NCBI RefSeq assembly: GCF_000805385.1
Contig: NZ_JTJW01000003.1
Coordinates: 310,001 to 374,000, forward strand
Origin: Mycolicibacterium setense
GTDB lineage: Bacteria > Actinomycetota > Actinomycetes > Mycobacteriales > Mycobacteriaceae
DNA: 64,000 nt
Direction of reading: 5' to 3'
Shown: positions 35,586 through 44,201 of the stretch, one piece after another
Layout: each line of letters starts with the position of its first letter
Numbering within the stretch: position 1 is the first letter of the stretch
Notes under the pieces: model-generated
Seen by the model: only the letters and a program-made list of their open reading frames with translations
Database searches by the model: none
What the model was told of the DNA's origin: nothing
Made by a program: the position numbers and the translations under genes

Positions 35586-35616
35586 AAGACCATTCGTCCC
35601 GGAAGGTGTCATCCCT

Positions 35617-35970
35617 GTGTTTGCCCTCTACGTCATCCTGACCCTGGTCACGGCTTTCGCCGCGGCGGCCGGAACATGGCTCAACTACACCCATCACCCC
35701 ATTCCGGTCAGCGCGGCAAAACAGGTTCAGGTGCCTGAGTCCTGGATGGTCCCGCTGGGCACCGTGCAGGGCGCCGGCGCGCTGGGGCTGATCACAGGAT
35801 TCGTGATCCCGCCGATCGGATTGGCGGCGGCCACCGGACTGGTGCTGTTCTTCATCGGGGCGCTCATCGCGCATCTGCGTGTCGGCGATCGCCACTTCAG
35901 TGCCGTCCTGCCCGCTCTCGCCCTGGCTACGGCGACGTTGGCCGTCACGGCGGCATACCAACTCGGCTGA
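35617..35970 (+). CDS. DoxX-like small membrane protein
   Basis: 117 residues from GTG 35617 (GGAAGG 10 nt upstream). About four hydrophobic helices with the DoxX pattern (GAGALGLITGFVIPPIGLAAATGLVLFFIGALIAHLR, of which this is a consecutive part in three helices). DoxX proteins are membrane subunits linked to quinone redox or thiol stress in mycobacteria; the specific role is unknown. Followed by an alpha/beta hydrolase gene after 46 nt. Confidence 0.85.
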   Translation: MFALYVILTLVTAFAAAAGTWLNYTHHPIPVSAAKQVQVPESWMVPLGTVQGAGALGLITGFVIPPIGLAAATGLVLFFIGALIAHLRVGDRHFSAVLPALALATATLAVTAAYQLG

Positions 35971-36016
35971 GCCGGCGGGCCTGCAACTCACCCGTTGGTC
36001 CGCAGGGAGGAAACGC

Positions 36017-37024
36017 ATGGCTCAGGCCGATACTGCTTCGGAGAACGACGACGCTGCGCACACGCACGAGAACCCTCGCCGACGGCGCTGGGTACGCCGA
36101 ACATTCATCGGCGTGACCGCTGGGCTGGTGGCTCTCATCGCGTCGACACTTGTCGTCGCCTACTGGTGGCAGCCGCCTACGGACGAAGATTTCCAATCGC
36201 CCTATCTGGCCGAGATTCAATCGCAGTACGCGGACACGCCAGTAGCCCGGTTTCACTACACCAAGACCGGTAACGGGCCCGCAGTGGTCCTCGTGCCCGG
36301 CGGAGGGCAGTGGATCTACTCCTACCGCAACACGATTCCTGCGTTGTCGCGGCAGTTCACCGTGTACGCGGTCGAGCTACCCGGGCAGGGCTACACCACG
36401 GTGAAGCAGAACGATTTCCGCTACGACCTTCAAGCCATGTCGTCGGCGCTGGCCGCGTTCCTCGACGCGGTAGGACTGCGGCAAGCCTCGCTGGTAGGGC
36501 ACTCCTGGGGCGGGGCGACGTCGCTGTACTTCGCAGAACGGCAGCCCGAACGGGTGAACAAGCTGGTGCTCATGGCCTCACCCGGCCTTGATGTGCCATC
36601 GAGCTGGGATTGGCGCCCACTGGAGTTTCCCGTCGTGGGCGAACTTGTCGGCAAGCTGATGACCAAGGGCAACAGCGAAGCCACCCAACGCAAGTCGTTC
36701 GCGCGGCCCGGACGCGTCACGCCGGAACTTGTCGAAGAAAACTGGGCGCCGCTCAGCCGCCCGGAGAACCGCGCAGCCCTGTGGCTGCAGCAGCGCCGGT
36801 TCGACTACGCACTCACCGAGCAGCGCCTCGGCGACGTGCGCTCACCGACTCTGGTGATCTGGGGGGACGAGGACCAGTTCGACAAGCCGTGGCAGGCCAC
36901 CGAACTCGCCCGCCGGATCCCCGGTGCCGCCGCGCGAGTGTTACCTGGCTGCGGACACTCCGTCCATGAGGATTGCCCGGACGAAGTCAACCCGCAACTC
37001 GTGGACTTCCTGCGCGGGCCCTGA
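36017..37024 (+). CDS. Membrane-anchored alpha/beta hydrolase
   Basis: 335 residues. GGGAGG lies 6 nt before ATG 36017. One N-terminal membrane helix (about 29-50) after a basic RRRRWVRR stretch gives an N-in, C-out topology. The hydrolase domain has LVPGGGQWIYSYRNTIPAL, VGHSWGGATS with Ser163, WGDEDQFD and GCGHSVHED for Asp and His. Probably an esterase or epoxide/lactone hydrolase acting outside the membrane. Likely cotranscribed with the DoxX gene. Confidence 0.87.
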   Translation: MAQADTASENDDAAHTHENPRRRRWVRRTFIGVTAGLVALIASTLVVAYWWQPPTDEDFQSPYLAEIQSQYADTPVARFHYTKTGNGPAVVLVPGGGQWIYSYRNTIPALSRQFTVYAVELPGQGYTTVKQNDFRYDLQAMSSALAAFLDAVGLRQASLVGHSWGGATSLYFAERQPERVNKLVLMASPGLDVPSSWDWRPLEFPVVGELVGKLMTKGNSEATQRKSFARPGRVTPELVEENWAPLSRPENRAALWLQQRRFDYALTEQRLGDVRSPTLVIWGDEDQFDKPWQATELARRIPGAAARVLPGCGHSVHEDCPDEVNPQLVDFLRGP

Positions 37025-37089
37025 ACCGCCGTATGCGCTGGGGGCGTAACGAAAGGGACGGCCGGCCACCGTGCGGAGCTTCTCGCTAC

Positions 37090-37102
37090 ACTTACCGTAA
37101 GT
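37090..37102. promoter_or_regulatory. Palindrome in the promoter of the CoA-transferase gene
   Basis: ACTTAC-C-GTAAGT, a perfect 13-bp palindrome with one central base, overlapping the TANNNT -10 candidate TACACT (37087-37092). The position suits a repressor, TetR type by appearance. No TetR gene is adjacent. Confidence 0.5.
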
Positions 37103-37121
37103 CCAACGGTGAGGAGCCGCG

Positions 37122-38345
37122 TTGATCAAGGTCATGCAGGGCGTGCGAGTGCTCGAGGTCGCGCAGTTCACGTTCGTACCGGCGGCGGGCGCCATCCTCG
37201 CCGATTGGGGTGCCGACGTCATCAAGGTGGAACATCCCGTGCGCGGCGACACCCAGCGCGGCTTCATCAACATGGGCGGGTTCCAACTCGACCCGAACCG
37301 CCATCCGCTCATCGAGCATCCCAACCGTGGCAAGCGCAGCGTCGGCATCGACGTCTCGACCCCCGGCGGTCAGGAGATCCTCTACGAGATCGCCAAGACG
37401 GCCGACGTTTTCCTGACCAATTACCTGCCCGCCCAACGGCAGAAGAACAAGTTCGACGTCGAGCACATCCGTGCGGCGAACCCGGACATCATCTATGCCC
37501 GCGGCAGCGCGTACGGCGACAAGGGGCCGGAGCGTGACACCGGCGGCTTCGACGGCACCGCGTTCTGGACCCGCAGCGGCGTCGGGCACGCCCTCACCCC
37601 GGAAGCGATCAATGGTGCGCTGTCCCAGGGCATCCCGGCCTTCGGCGATTCGATCGGCGGGATGAACATCGCCGGTGGCATCGCTGCGGCTCTGTTCCAT
37701 CGCGAGCGCACGGGAGAAACCGCCGAGATCGACGTCTCGCTGCTGAGCACGGCCTGGTGGGCGGCCGGTGCGAGCGTGACGCAGGGCATGGAGACCGGTG
37801 AGACCATGCGCTCGCTGATGCCGGACGACGCCACGTCGGTCAACCCCTTCATGGCCAACTACCGGACTTCCGACGGCGGCACCATCAACCTGTGCATCGT
37901 CAGTCCGACCGGCTACATCCGCGATGCCTTCGAACACCTCGGCCTGCCCGAGCTGGCCGACGACCCCCGGTTCTGTGACGTGCTCCCGCTGATCGAGAAC
38001 GCCTCGGAAGGCGTCGAACTCATCGCACAGGCGATCGGGAGCAAGCCGTTCGAATACTGGCGCCAGCACCTCAAGACCATGAAGGGCCAGTGGGCGCCGT
38101 TCCAGAGCCTGACCGACCTCGCCAGTGATGATCAGGCCGTCGCCAATGACATGATCGTCGAAGTCGAGGCCACCGACGGCGGCAAGCCGTTCAAGGTGGT
38201 GCGCGGGCCGGTGCAGTTCAATCACGAACCGCTGGAGACCACGCGCGCACCCCAGGCATCCGAGCACACCGAGATCGTGTTGATGGAACTCGGAATCGAC
38301 TGGGATCGCATCTCCGAACTCAAGGATTCCGGCGCGATCGCCTGA
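37122..38345 (+). CDS. CaiB/BaiF type III CoA-transferase
   Basis: 407 residues. TTG 37122 is supported by GAGGAG 5 nt upstream. The N-terminal GVRVLEVAQFTFVPAAGAILADWGADVIKVEHP and GKRSVGIDVSTPGGQEIL are family signatures; Asp176 (FGDSIGG) is the expected acyl-linked catalytic residue. The TAFWTRSG and EIDVSLLST blocks support the fold. It moves CoA between acyl-CoAs, often in degradation of carboxylic acids or steroids; the substrate is unknown. Confidence 0.92.
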   Translation: MIKVMQGVRVLEVAQFTFVPAAGAILADWGADVIKVEHPVRGDTQRGFINMGGFQLDPNRHPLIEHPNRGKRSVGIDVSTPGGQEILYEIAKTADVFLTNYLPAQRQKNKFDVEHIRAANPDIIYARGSAYGDKGPERDTGGFDGTAFWTRSGVGHALTPEAINGALSQGIPAFGDSIGGMNIAGGIAAALFHRERTGETAEIDVSLLSTAWWAAGASVTQGMETGETMRSLMPDDATSVNPFMANYRTSDGGTINLCIVSPTGYIRDAFEHLGLPELADDPRFCDVLPLIENASEGVELIAQAIGSKPFEYWRQHLKTMKGQWAPFQSLTDLASDDQAVANDMIVEVEATDGGKPFKVVRGPVQFNHEPLETTRAPQASEHTEIVLMELGIDWDRISELKDSGAIA

Positions 38346-38380
38346 GTTTCCGCCCGCTTGCCCGGGGCTGAGGTGTGCGC

Positions 38381-38433
38381 TTTTCTACCTGCGGGCGGTG
38401 GCCGGACGGCGGCTACAACCCGCAGGTAGAAAA
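38381..38433. repeat. 15-bp perfect inverted repeat with 23-nt loop
   Basis: Arms TTTTCTACCTGCGGG (38381-38395) and CCCGCAGGTAGAAAA (38419-38433), in the gap between the convergent CoA-transferase and the small secreted protein gene. It lacks a U-tract on both strands, since the T-run is inside the stem. Bidirectional terminator or a mobile repeat remnant. Confidence 0.6.
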
Positions 38434-38458
38434 TGGTGATGCTGAGAGTTGGCGCCGG

Positions 38459-38773
38459 CTAGTTGCAGCCGCCCGCGTGGACCCATCTGCCGTTGTAGCC
38501 GATGCAACCGCTGACGTTGGAGCCAGGCGGTGGTGGCGGCGGCGGTGGCGGGTCCTCCGGTAGCGGGGCGTAGTAGGCGGGCGGCGGAACGTAGGGCGCG
38601 ACGGCGTCGGCGACGTTGACGCACCCACCGACGGAGATCCGGCGGCCGGCGCTCGCACACACGTCGGCACTGGCCGGGGCGGCCAGCACGATGGCGCCGG
38701 GAAGCGCAGTCAGCGAGAGCACGGCCGTGGCCGCGCGCCGCCATGGTGAATGTGACGATGAGCTGAACATCAT
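38459..38773 (-). CDS. Small secreted Cys/Pro-rich protein
   Basis: 104 residues. A signal peptide (about 1-36, cleavage near ASA/DV) is followed by a mature chain with four cysteines (CASAG, GGCVN, SGCIG, GGCN) and a run of nine prolines in the middle. No domain is recognised. The start overlaps the stop of the heme-binding protein gene (ATGA at 38770-38773), so they are coupled and probably work together outside the cell. The two halves of the mature chain look like two small disulfide modules joined by a proline hinge. Confidence 0.75.
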   Translation of the reverse strand: MMFSSSSHSPWRRAATAVLSLTALPGAIVLAAPASADVCASAGRRISVGGCVNVADAVAPYVPPPAYYAPLPEDPPPPPPPPPGSNVSGCIGYNGRWVHAGGCN

Positions 38774-39159
38774 TGTCCTAGAGGCTGATCGGTTGGCTTG
38801 ATTCCGCAGCGCTCGCGGAAGTCGGTGAGTGGTTGACGGATGCCGACCAGATCGGCATGCGCCTGTGGGTTCGCATCGAAGAAGTCCTTGGTTGCCTGGG
38901 GAACCTCTTCGTGCGGGCGGCCGTGCAGGTTGGTGTAGAAGTCATTGACGTCTGGATGGGCCCACAAGTACGTGGATGTCGCGGCAGCCACCCCGGAAGC
39001 GATTCCGGCGATATCGGCGGCCGTGCAGTTGGGCGGGCGCGGTGGTGGTGGCTCGGCGGCGGCGGTCACGGGGCCGAACAGACCGAGGACGACCCCGACG
39101 ACGCCGGCGGCGAAAGCCGGCACCATTCCGTAGCGCACGGTGGTCATTGTGCGGGACAC
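38770..39159 (-). CDS. Exported heme-binding protein (mycobacterial hemophore-like)
   Basis: 129 residues from GTG 39159 (AAGGAG 9 nt upstream); ATG 39147 is the alternative. A signal peptide is followed by NCTAADIAGIASGVAAATSTYLWAHPDVN (given in part), DFYTNLHGR and FFDANPQAHADLVGIRQPL, ending RERCG. This is the MHB (haemophore) pattern with two cysteines, as in Rv0203-type proteins, which shuttle heme across the periplasm. Function here is by family only. The downstream small Cys/Pro-rich gene overlaps it. Confidence 0.82.
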   Translation of the reverse strand: MSRTMTTVRYGMVPAFAAGVVGVVLGLFGPVTAAAEPPPPRPPNCTAADIAGIASGVAAATSTYLWAHPDVNDFYTNLHGRPHEEVPQATKDFFDANPQAHADLVGIRQPLTDFRERCGIKPTDQPLGQ

Positions 39160-39522
39160 AGCGGAACTCCTTCCCGAATTGGGCAGGTGCCGATTGCATC
39201 GCCCGGCGGGCCGAACATTAGCAGGTGGGCAGCGGTGTATGCGATGAATCGTTCGCTCGGCAAGGACGTGGCGAGGCGCAATGCATCGGCATGTGGGACG
39301 CAGCGCCGGCGATCTGATCGGTTCATCTTGTCGCGCACCAAGATTCGCGGACCCCGAAACGTTGTGGTTTCTCACCCAACAGCCGAAAATGGCTGCCAGA
39401 CCAGGTCTGGCAGCCATTTTCGGTATCTGTATGTGGCGAACTAGATGTGCACCGTCCGGTGACGATGACGAAGCAGGCGGTTCAACCAGCGGACATCGAT
39501 CAACATTGCGTTGGCCTTTCTC
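39160..39522. other. 363-nt intergenic region with one long palindrome
   Basis: Between the STAS gene and the hemophore-like gene. It contains the 41-bp palindrome (39383-39423) and otherwise no gene or site that I can recognise; open frames there lack a ribosome site and resemble antisense. Confidence 0.6.
39383..39423. terminator. 41-bp perfect palindrome, probable terminator
   Basis: Arms of 20 bp (CCGAAAATGGCTGCCAGACC and its exact complement) around one A. It lies 100 nt downstream of the STAS stop, so it would terminate that minus-strand transcript. T-runs sit inside the stem rather than after it. Confidence 0.65.
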
Positions 39523-39972
39523 TCAGGCGCTCTTGGTAAGCAGGGGGAGCAACCGGCGGCGTGCCATGTTGCCTTCGTCGAAGTGATGCAGGGCCTCGGG
39601 CACCGACGAGCTGAGCGGTACGCCCATCTCCTGGCGGCGGATTTCGGCGATTACCGACTGACTGGCGATCACCGTCCAGTCCACACCGAGCGCGCCGCAC
39701 CGTTCATCGATGTCGTAGAAAAGTGAGACTGCTTGCGGTGCAAAGCTGTTCACGCCGCTGAGATCGAGTGCCAACGGCTTCTCCGGAAGAATCAGCCGAT
39801 TCACGTGAGACGCGATCTGTTCGATGTTGTTGCTGTCGACATCTCCCTTGATGGACACCACTGTCGCCAGCTGGCGGCAGTACGCGCGCATCGAGGCGCC
39901 ATCGAAGATGACTGCCGGATTCCCGTACCGAAAGTGTCGATCCATTGCCGGGGTGTTGTTCGTGAAAGTCAT
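39523..39972 (-). CDS. STAS-domain protein (anti-sigma factor antagonist-like)
   Basis: 149 residues; GGGAGG 6 nt before ATG 39972. A STAS fold is seen: VVSIKGDVDSNNIEQIASHVNRLI and LALDLSGVNSFAPQAVSLFYDIDERCGALGVDWTVIAS, with the Ser-containing segment where SpoIIAA-type proteins are phosphorylated (DLSGVNSFA). The N-terminal 35 residues are not STAS. No kinase or sigma gene is adjacent, so the partner is unknown. Confidence 0.82.
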   Translation of the reverse strand: MTFTNNTPAMDRHFRYGNPAVIFDGASMRAYCRQLATVVSIKGDVDSNNIEQIASHVNRLILPEKPLALDLSGVNSFAPQAVSLFYDIDERCGALGVDWTVIASQSVIAEIRRQEMGVPLSSSVPEALHHFDEGNMARRRLLPLLTKSA

Positions 39973-40119
39973 GATCAGCCTCCCGCCGTCTTTCTTGAGC
40001 TCTTGGCTGAGCTCCGTCGCGTCAACCTGTCCATGACGCTATGCGGGCAACTTAAGGCTGCTGGGTGCTGCCGTTAATACTTTGCTAAGAACCGCTGGGG
40101 CCCTACTCCTCGGTAAGGT

Positions 40120-40755
40120 TCACACAATCAGTACGTCGAGTGTTCGGGGACCGTGGACGCCTTCGACCCGCTGCAGCTCAATGTCGCTGGTGGCGCTGGG
40201 ACCGGAGATGAAGGTCAGAGGCCGCGTCGGGCTCAATTCGGCGAACGCCTGAGGCACGGTGTCGACGATCTGATCCGCCCGCACCACGCAGATGTGATGG
40301 TCGGGCACGAGGGTCAGCGCCCGCCGTCCCTGTCCCGCGCCGGCGTCGAGCACGATCGTCCCGGTCGCGGCGATACCGAGCGCGCATCCGGTGAGCACCG
40401 CGTCGACCCGGTCGAGTTGCTCGACGCGCAACGGCGGCGCGTCGGTGACCGTCGTCAGCCCCGTCACCCAATCGGGCGGGAGATCGGCGGGGATGACCAC
40501 CGAGGCGCTCGGCCCGACCAGCTCGAGGACCGTGGCCCCGATCGCGTCGGCCTCGATGCGATGCACCCGGGCCCGGTACTCGGCCACGGTCTCGGCGAAC
40601 CGTCCGACGTTGCCCGCGCCGGTGAGCGGCTCGCGGTGATAGTCGCGTGGCACCGCGACGGACTGCGGCGGGGCGGTCGCCAGCGCGGCGCGGACCCGGC
40701 TCAGCACCGCGGACCTGGCCATGTCGTGCGCCTTGTCGTGTGCCTGGCCGGTCAC
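40120..40755 (-). CDS. lutC: LutC/YkgG-family LUD-domain protein
   Basis: 211 residues. A LUD domain: VLELVGPSASVVIPADLPPDW, LTGCALGIAATGTIVLDAG, LTLVPDHHICVVRADQIV and FISGPSATSDIELQRVEGVHGPRTL (partially listed). It is the third subunit of the LutABC L-lactate oxidation complex. It starts with GTG overlapping the lutB stop (GTGA at 40752-40755). Confidence 0.9.
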   Translation of the reverse strand: MTGQAHDKAHDMARSAVLSRVRAALATAPPQSVAVPRDYHREPLTGAGNVGRFAETVAEYRARVHRIEADAIGATVLELVGPSASVVIPADLPPDWVTGLTTVTDAPPLRVEQLDRVDAVLTGCALGIAATGTIVLDAGAGQGRRALTLVPDHHICVVRADQIVDTVPQAFAELSPTRPLTFISGPSATSDIELQRVEGVHGPRTLDVLIV

Positions 40756-42215
40756 GGTCGGCCTCCCTCATGGGTCCGGTTCCACCACTGCCGGAACGTC
40801 TCGGCGGGCGGCGCCGGGATGTCCCGGCTGGCCGTCCACTTCGAGGCCGGCCAGGGCAACGCGGAGATGCGGTGATCGCGCCCGGCGATCAGGCGACCGG
40901 CGCTCAACGCCTTCTCCGCCAGCGAGAACCGACCCGAACCCGCCATCGCCCACGCCGCGGCCTTCATCGCCAGATCCTGGCCGGACGGCAGGCCTCGTCG
41001 TTCCTGGTCGACCTGCTTCGCGCGCAGGTGCACGAGGATCGAGGGGATGTCGATGCGTACCGGGCACGCTTCGAAGCACGCCCCGCACAGCGAGGAGGCA
41101 TACGGCAGGCTGGCATTGGGGTCGTCGTGGCCGGTGGTGCCGGTGAGCTGCGGGCTCAGGATCGCCCCGATCGGGCCCGGGTAGACCGAGCCGTAGGCGT
41201 GGCCGCCGGTGCGCTCGTACACCGGGCACACGTTCAGGCATGCGCTGCAGCGGATGCAGTGCAGCGCGGCGCGGCCGACCTCGTCGGCCAGCACCCGGGT
41301 ACGGCCGTTGTCCAGCAGAACCAGGTGGAATTCCTGTGGTCCGTCGCCGGGATGCACGCCGGTCCACATCGAGGTGTACGGGTTCATCCGTTCGGCCGTC
41401 GACGAGCGCGGCAGCAATTGCATGAACACTTCGAGATCGGTGAAGCTCGGAACGATCTTCTCGATGCCCATCACGGTGATCAGCGTCCGCGGCAAGGTCA
41501 GGCACATCCGCCCGTTGCCCTCGGATTCCACCACCGCGAGCGTCCCGGTCTCGGCCACACCGAAATTCGCGCCGCTCACCGCCACTTTGGCGGTGAGGAA
41601 CTTGCGCCGCAGATGGGCCCTGGCCGCCATCGCGAGCACCCGCGGGTCGTCGGTCAGCTCGCCCGCGTCGGGCATCTCCCGCGTGAAGATCTCGCGGATC
41701 TCGGCGCGGTTGCGGTGAATCGCCGGAACCAGGATGTGACTGGGCTTGTCGTGGCCGAGCTGCACGATGAGCTCGGCCATATCGGTTTCGAACGCGGCGA
41801 TGCCCTGCGCTTCCAGATACTCGTTGAGCCCGATCTCCTGAGTGGCCATGGATTTGACCTTCACCACCTCGTCGGAGCCCGTGGCTCGGATGAGATCGGC
41901 GACGATGCGGTTGGCCTCGTCGCCGTCGCGGGCCCAGTGCACCACGCCGCCACGTCGGGTGACGTTGTCTTCGAGCTGCTCGAGCAATTCGGGAAGCCGC
42001 GCCATGACGTCCTGTTTGAGGGCGCTGCCCGCAGCCCGCAACTGCTCCCAGTCATCGCATTCGCGTATTGCGTTGAGACGCTTGGTGCGAATGGTGTGGG
42101 TGGCGTGCCCGATGTTGCGGCGCAACTGGGAGTCGGCGAGCGCGGTGCGAGCGGCTCGCGGGAACGGCTCATCGCCGCGCAGGTTCCCGACGCCGGGGGT
42201 GCCGAGAAATGTCAT
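40752..42215 (-). CDS. lutB: LutB iron-sulfur subunit of lactate oxidation
   Basis: 487 residues from ATG 42215. N-terminal LUD domain (SGANFGVAETGTLAVVESEGNGR) and C-terminal ferredoxin-type clusters: Cys320, 323, 326, 330 (CIRCSACLNVCP) and Cys377, 380, 384 (CGACFEACP). It transfers electrons from L-lactate oxidation. Overlaps join it to lutA (ATGA) and lutC (GTGA). Confidence 0.93.
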   Translation of the reverse strand: MTFLGTPGVGNLRGDEPFPRAARTALADSQLRRNIGHATHTIRTKRLNAIRECDDWEQLRAAGSALKQDVMARLPELLEQLEDNVTRRGGVVHWARDGDEANRIVADLIRATGSDEVVKVKSMATQEIGLNEYLEAQGIAAFETDMAELIVQLGHDKPSHILVPAIHRNRAEIREIFTREMPDAGELTDDPRVLAMAARAHLRRKFLTAKVAVSGANFGVAETGTLAVVESEGNGRMCLTLPRTLITVMGIEKIVPSFTDLEVFMQLLPRSSTAERMNPYTSMWTGVHPGDGPQEFHLVLLDNGRTRVLADEVGRAALHCIRCSACLNVCPVYERTGGHAYGSVYPGPIGAILSPQLTGTTGHDDPNASLPYASSLCGACFEACPVRIDIPSILVHLRAKQVDQERRGLPSGQDLAMKAAAWAMAGSGRFSLAEKALSAGRLIAGRDHRISALPWPASKWTASRDIPAPPAETFRQWWNRTHEGGRP

Positions 42216-42946
42216 GGCCCGGCCGCCAGGATCTCGGCCAGGTGCACGGTGCGCACCCCGCACCGCAGCCGGCTCAGCCCGCCTCCGATGTGCATCAGGC
42301 ACGAGGAGTCACCCGCGCTGCACACCTCGGCGTCGGTCTCCAGAATGTGCGCCATCTTGTCGGCCAGCATGGCCGTGGACGTGTCGGAGTTCTTGATCGC
42401 GAAGGTTCCGCCGAAGCCGCAACAGGATTCGGCCTCGGGCAACTCGACCAAGGTGAGTGCCCGCACATTGCGCAGCAGCCGCAGCGGCTTGTCACCCACC
42501 CCGAGCATGCGCAGTGAGTGGCAGGTGGGGTGATACGTGACGCGGTGCGGATAGTAGGCGCCGACGTCGTCGACACCGAGCACGTCGATCAGGAACTCGG
42601 ACAACTCGTAGGTCTGTTCGGCCAGTCGCTCGGCGCGGGTTGCCAGGTCCTCCTCGCCGGCCCGACGGGCCACCATCGCATGCTGGTGGCGTACCGAACC
42701 CACACATGACCCGGACGGGGCGACGATGGCGTCGCAGTTCGCGGATTCAAAGGCTTCGACATGATTGCGTACGAGCGCGGTGGCTTCCCTGAGATAGCCG
42801 GTATTGACATGCATTTGGCCGCAACACGTTTGGGCCTGTGGAAACACCACCTGGTGCCCGAGGCGCTCGAGCAGCTGCACCGTGGCGATCGCTGCGGGCG
42901 GGAACATCGCATCCGCCAGGCAGGTCGCGAACAGGGCGATTCGCAT
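42212..42946 (-). CDS. lutA: LutA (Fe-S) oxidoreductase subunit
   Basis: 244 residues from ATG 42946. Two CCG domains (Cys41-Cys42-Gly near the start and ESCCGFGGTF later) with further cysteines that bind Fe-S or heterodisulfide-type clusters, as in LutA/GlpC/HdrB. First gene of lutABC; it begins only 7 nt after the PolD stop, so PolD and lutABC may share a transcript. Confidence 0.92.
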   Translation of the reverse strand: MRIALFATCLADAMFPPAAIATVQLLERLGHQVVFPQAQTCCGQMHVNTGYLREATALVRNHVEAFESANCDAIVAPSGSCVGSVRHQHAMVARRAGEEDLATRAERLAEQTYELSEFLIDVLGVDDVGAYYPHRVTYHPTCHSLRMLGVGDKPLRLLRNVRALTLVELPEAESCCGFGGTFAIKNSDTSTAMLADKMAHILETDAEVCSAGDSSCLMHIGGGLSRLRCGVRTVHLAEILAAGP

Positions 42947-42953
42947 TGCGCTC

Positions 42954-44195
42954 CTATGTGTTTGGTCCGCGTTGCCACTGCGCGCCCCGGTAGTGCTCCC
43001 AGGGGTTGTAATCGGCGAGCAGCTCTTCCTGCGGCGGGCGCTGCGACTCGGGCACATGCTGGAGATTGATCCGTACCCGGTACCAGATGGAACTCGGGCC
43101 GCGCATGCCGTCGAGCAGGATGTCGACAGGCTCCAGCCGCGCGGCCACCGCGGGATAGCGCTCGCGCCACACGTCCAGCGCCGCCAGCGCCTCGTCCTTG
43201 GTCTTGGTCTTGGCGATCTCGATCAGCGGCATCGAAGAAACGCGCCTGCCGTCCTTCGACGCGCCCTTGGGTGCCTTCTCGGCCGGGCCGAGTTCTTTGG
43301 CGAGCCCGAGCAGCGCGTCCAACTGGCCGACCGTGACGTCCATGCCCTCCCACGGGTCACCGATCTCGGCGAACCGGTCGGGCACGGTGGCGATCGTGAA
43401 GGCCTCGGGCCGGCAGCCGTCGACCTCGTCCCAGCGCAGCGGGGTCGACACCCGGGCATCGGCGGTGGCCCGCACGGAATAAGCCGATGCCACCGTGCGG
43501 TCCTTGGCGTTCTGGTTGAAGTCGACGAACACGCGCGTGCCCCGTTCTTCCTTCCACCAGCGCGCGGTCGCAATGTCCGGCGCCCTGAGCTCCACCGCCC
43601 GAGCCACTGTCTCGGCCGCCAGTCGCACCTTGGCGAAAGGCCACGTCGGCTGGATGCGCGCATAGATGTGGAAACCGCGCGAGCCCGACGTCTTGGGCCA
43701 CGCGGTCAGGCCGTGCTCCTCAAGCACCGCCCGGGCAATGTGAGCGACGTCGACGATCTGGGACCAGCCGACCCCGGGCATCGGGTCCAGATCGACGCGG
43801 AGTTCATCGGGATGGTCGAGATCCTCGGCCCGCACCGGATGCGGGTTGAGGTCGACACATCCCAGATTCACCGCCCACGCCAGGCCAGCCGTATCGCGCA
43901 GGACCGCTTCCTTGGCCGACGTGCCCGACCGATACTTGAGCTCGGCCACGTCCACGTAGTCCGGCCGCTTCTCCGGCGCGCGTTTCTGGAAGATGGCCTC
44001 CTCGGCGATGCCCTTGACGAACCTTTTGAGGATCATCGGGCGGCCGTACACCCCGCGCAGCGCCCCGTCGGCCACCGCGCGGTAATAGTTGATCAGGTCC
44101 AGCTTGGTGACGTGCGCGTCAGGGAAAACCACCTTGTCGGGGTTGCTGACGGCCACCTCGAGGCCGTCGATCTCCAGCGACGTTGCACCGGCCAT
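42954..44195 (-). CDS. LigD-type polymerase domain protein (PolD, Rv0269c-like)
   Basis: 413 residues. The archaeo-eukaryotic primase fold of LigD POL domains is complete: Asp135-Leu-Asp137 (RVDLDPMPG) metal ligands, SGSRGFH with His176, and VFVDFNQN with Asp225. A C-terminal 100-residue tail ends WYRVRINLQHVPESQRP, common in stand-alone PolD. M. smegmatis PolD proteins add ribo- or deoxynucleotides in repair. fadD2 is divergent, as in Rv0269c-Rv0270. Start ATG 44195 is placed 6 nt after a TACGAT box (GTG 44201 is next to it). Confidence 0.9.
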   Translation of the reverse strand: MAGATSLEIDGLEVAVSNPDKVVFPDAHVTKLDLINYYRAVADGALRGVYGRPMILKRFVKGIAEEAIFQKRAPEKRPDYVDVAELKYRSGTSAKEAVLRDTAGLAWAVNLGCVDLNPHPVRAEDLDHPDELRVDLDPMPGVGWSQIVDVAHIARAVLEEHGLTAWPKTSGSRGFHIYARIQPTWPFAKVRLAAETVARAVELRAPDIATARWWKEERGTRVFVDFNQNAKDRTVASAYSVRATADARVSTPLRWDEVDGCRPEAFTIATVPDRFAEIGDPWEGMDVTVGQLDALLGLAKELGPAEKAPKGASKDGRRVSSMPLIEIAKTKTKDEALAALDVWRERYPAVAARLEPVDILLDGMRGPSSIWYRVRINLQHVPESQRPPQEELLADYNPWEHYRGAQWQRGPNT

Positions 44196-44201
44196 GACCA
44201 C

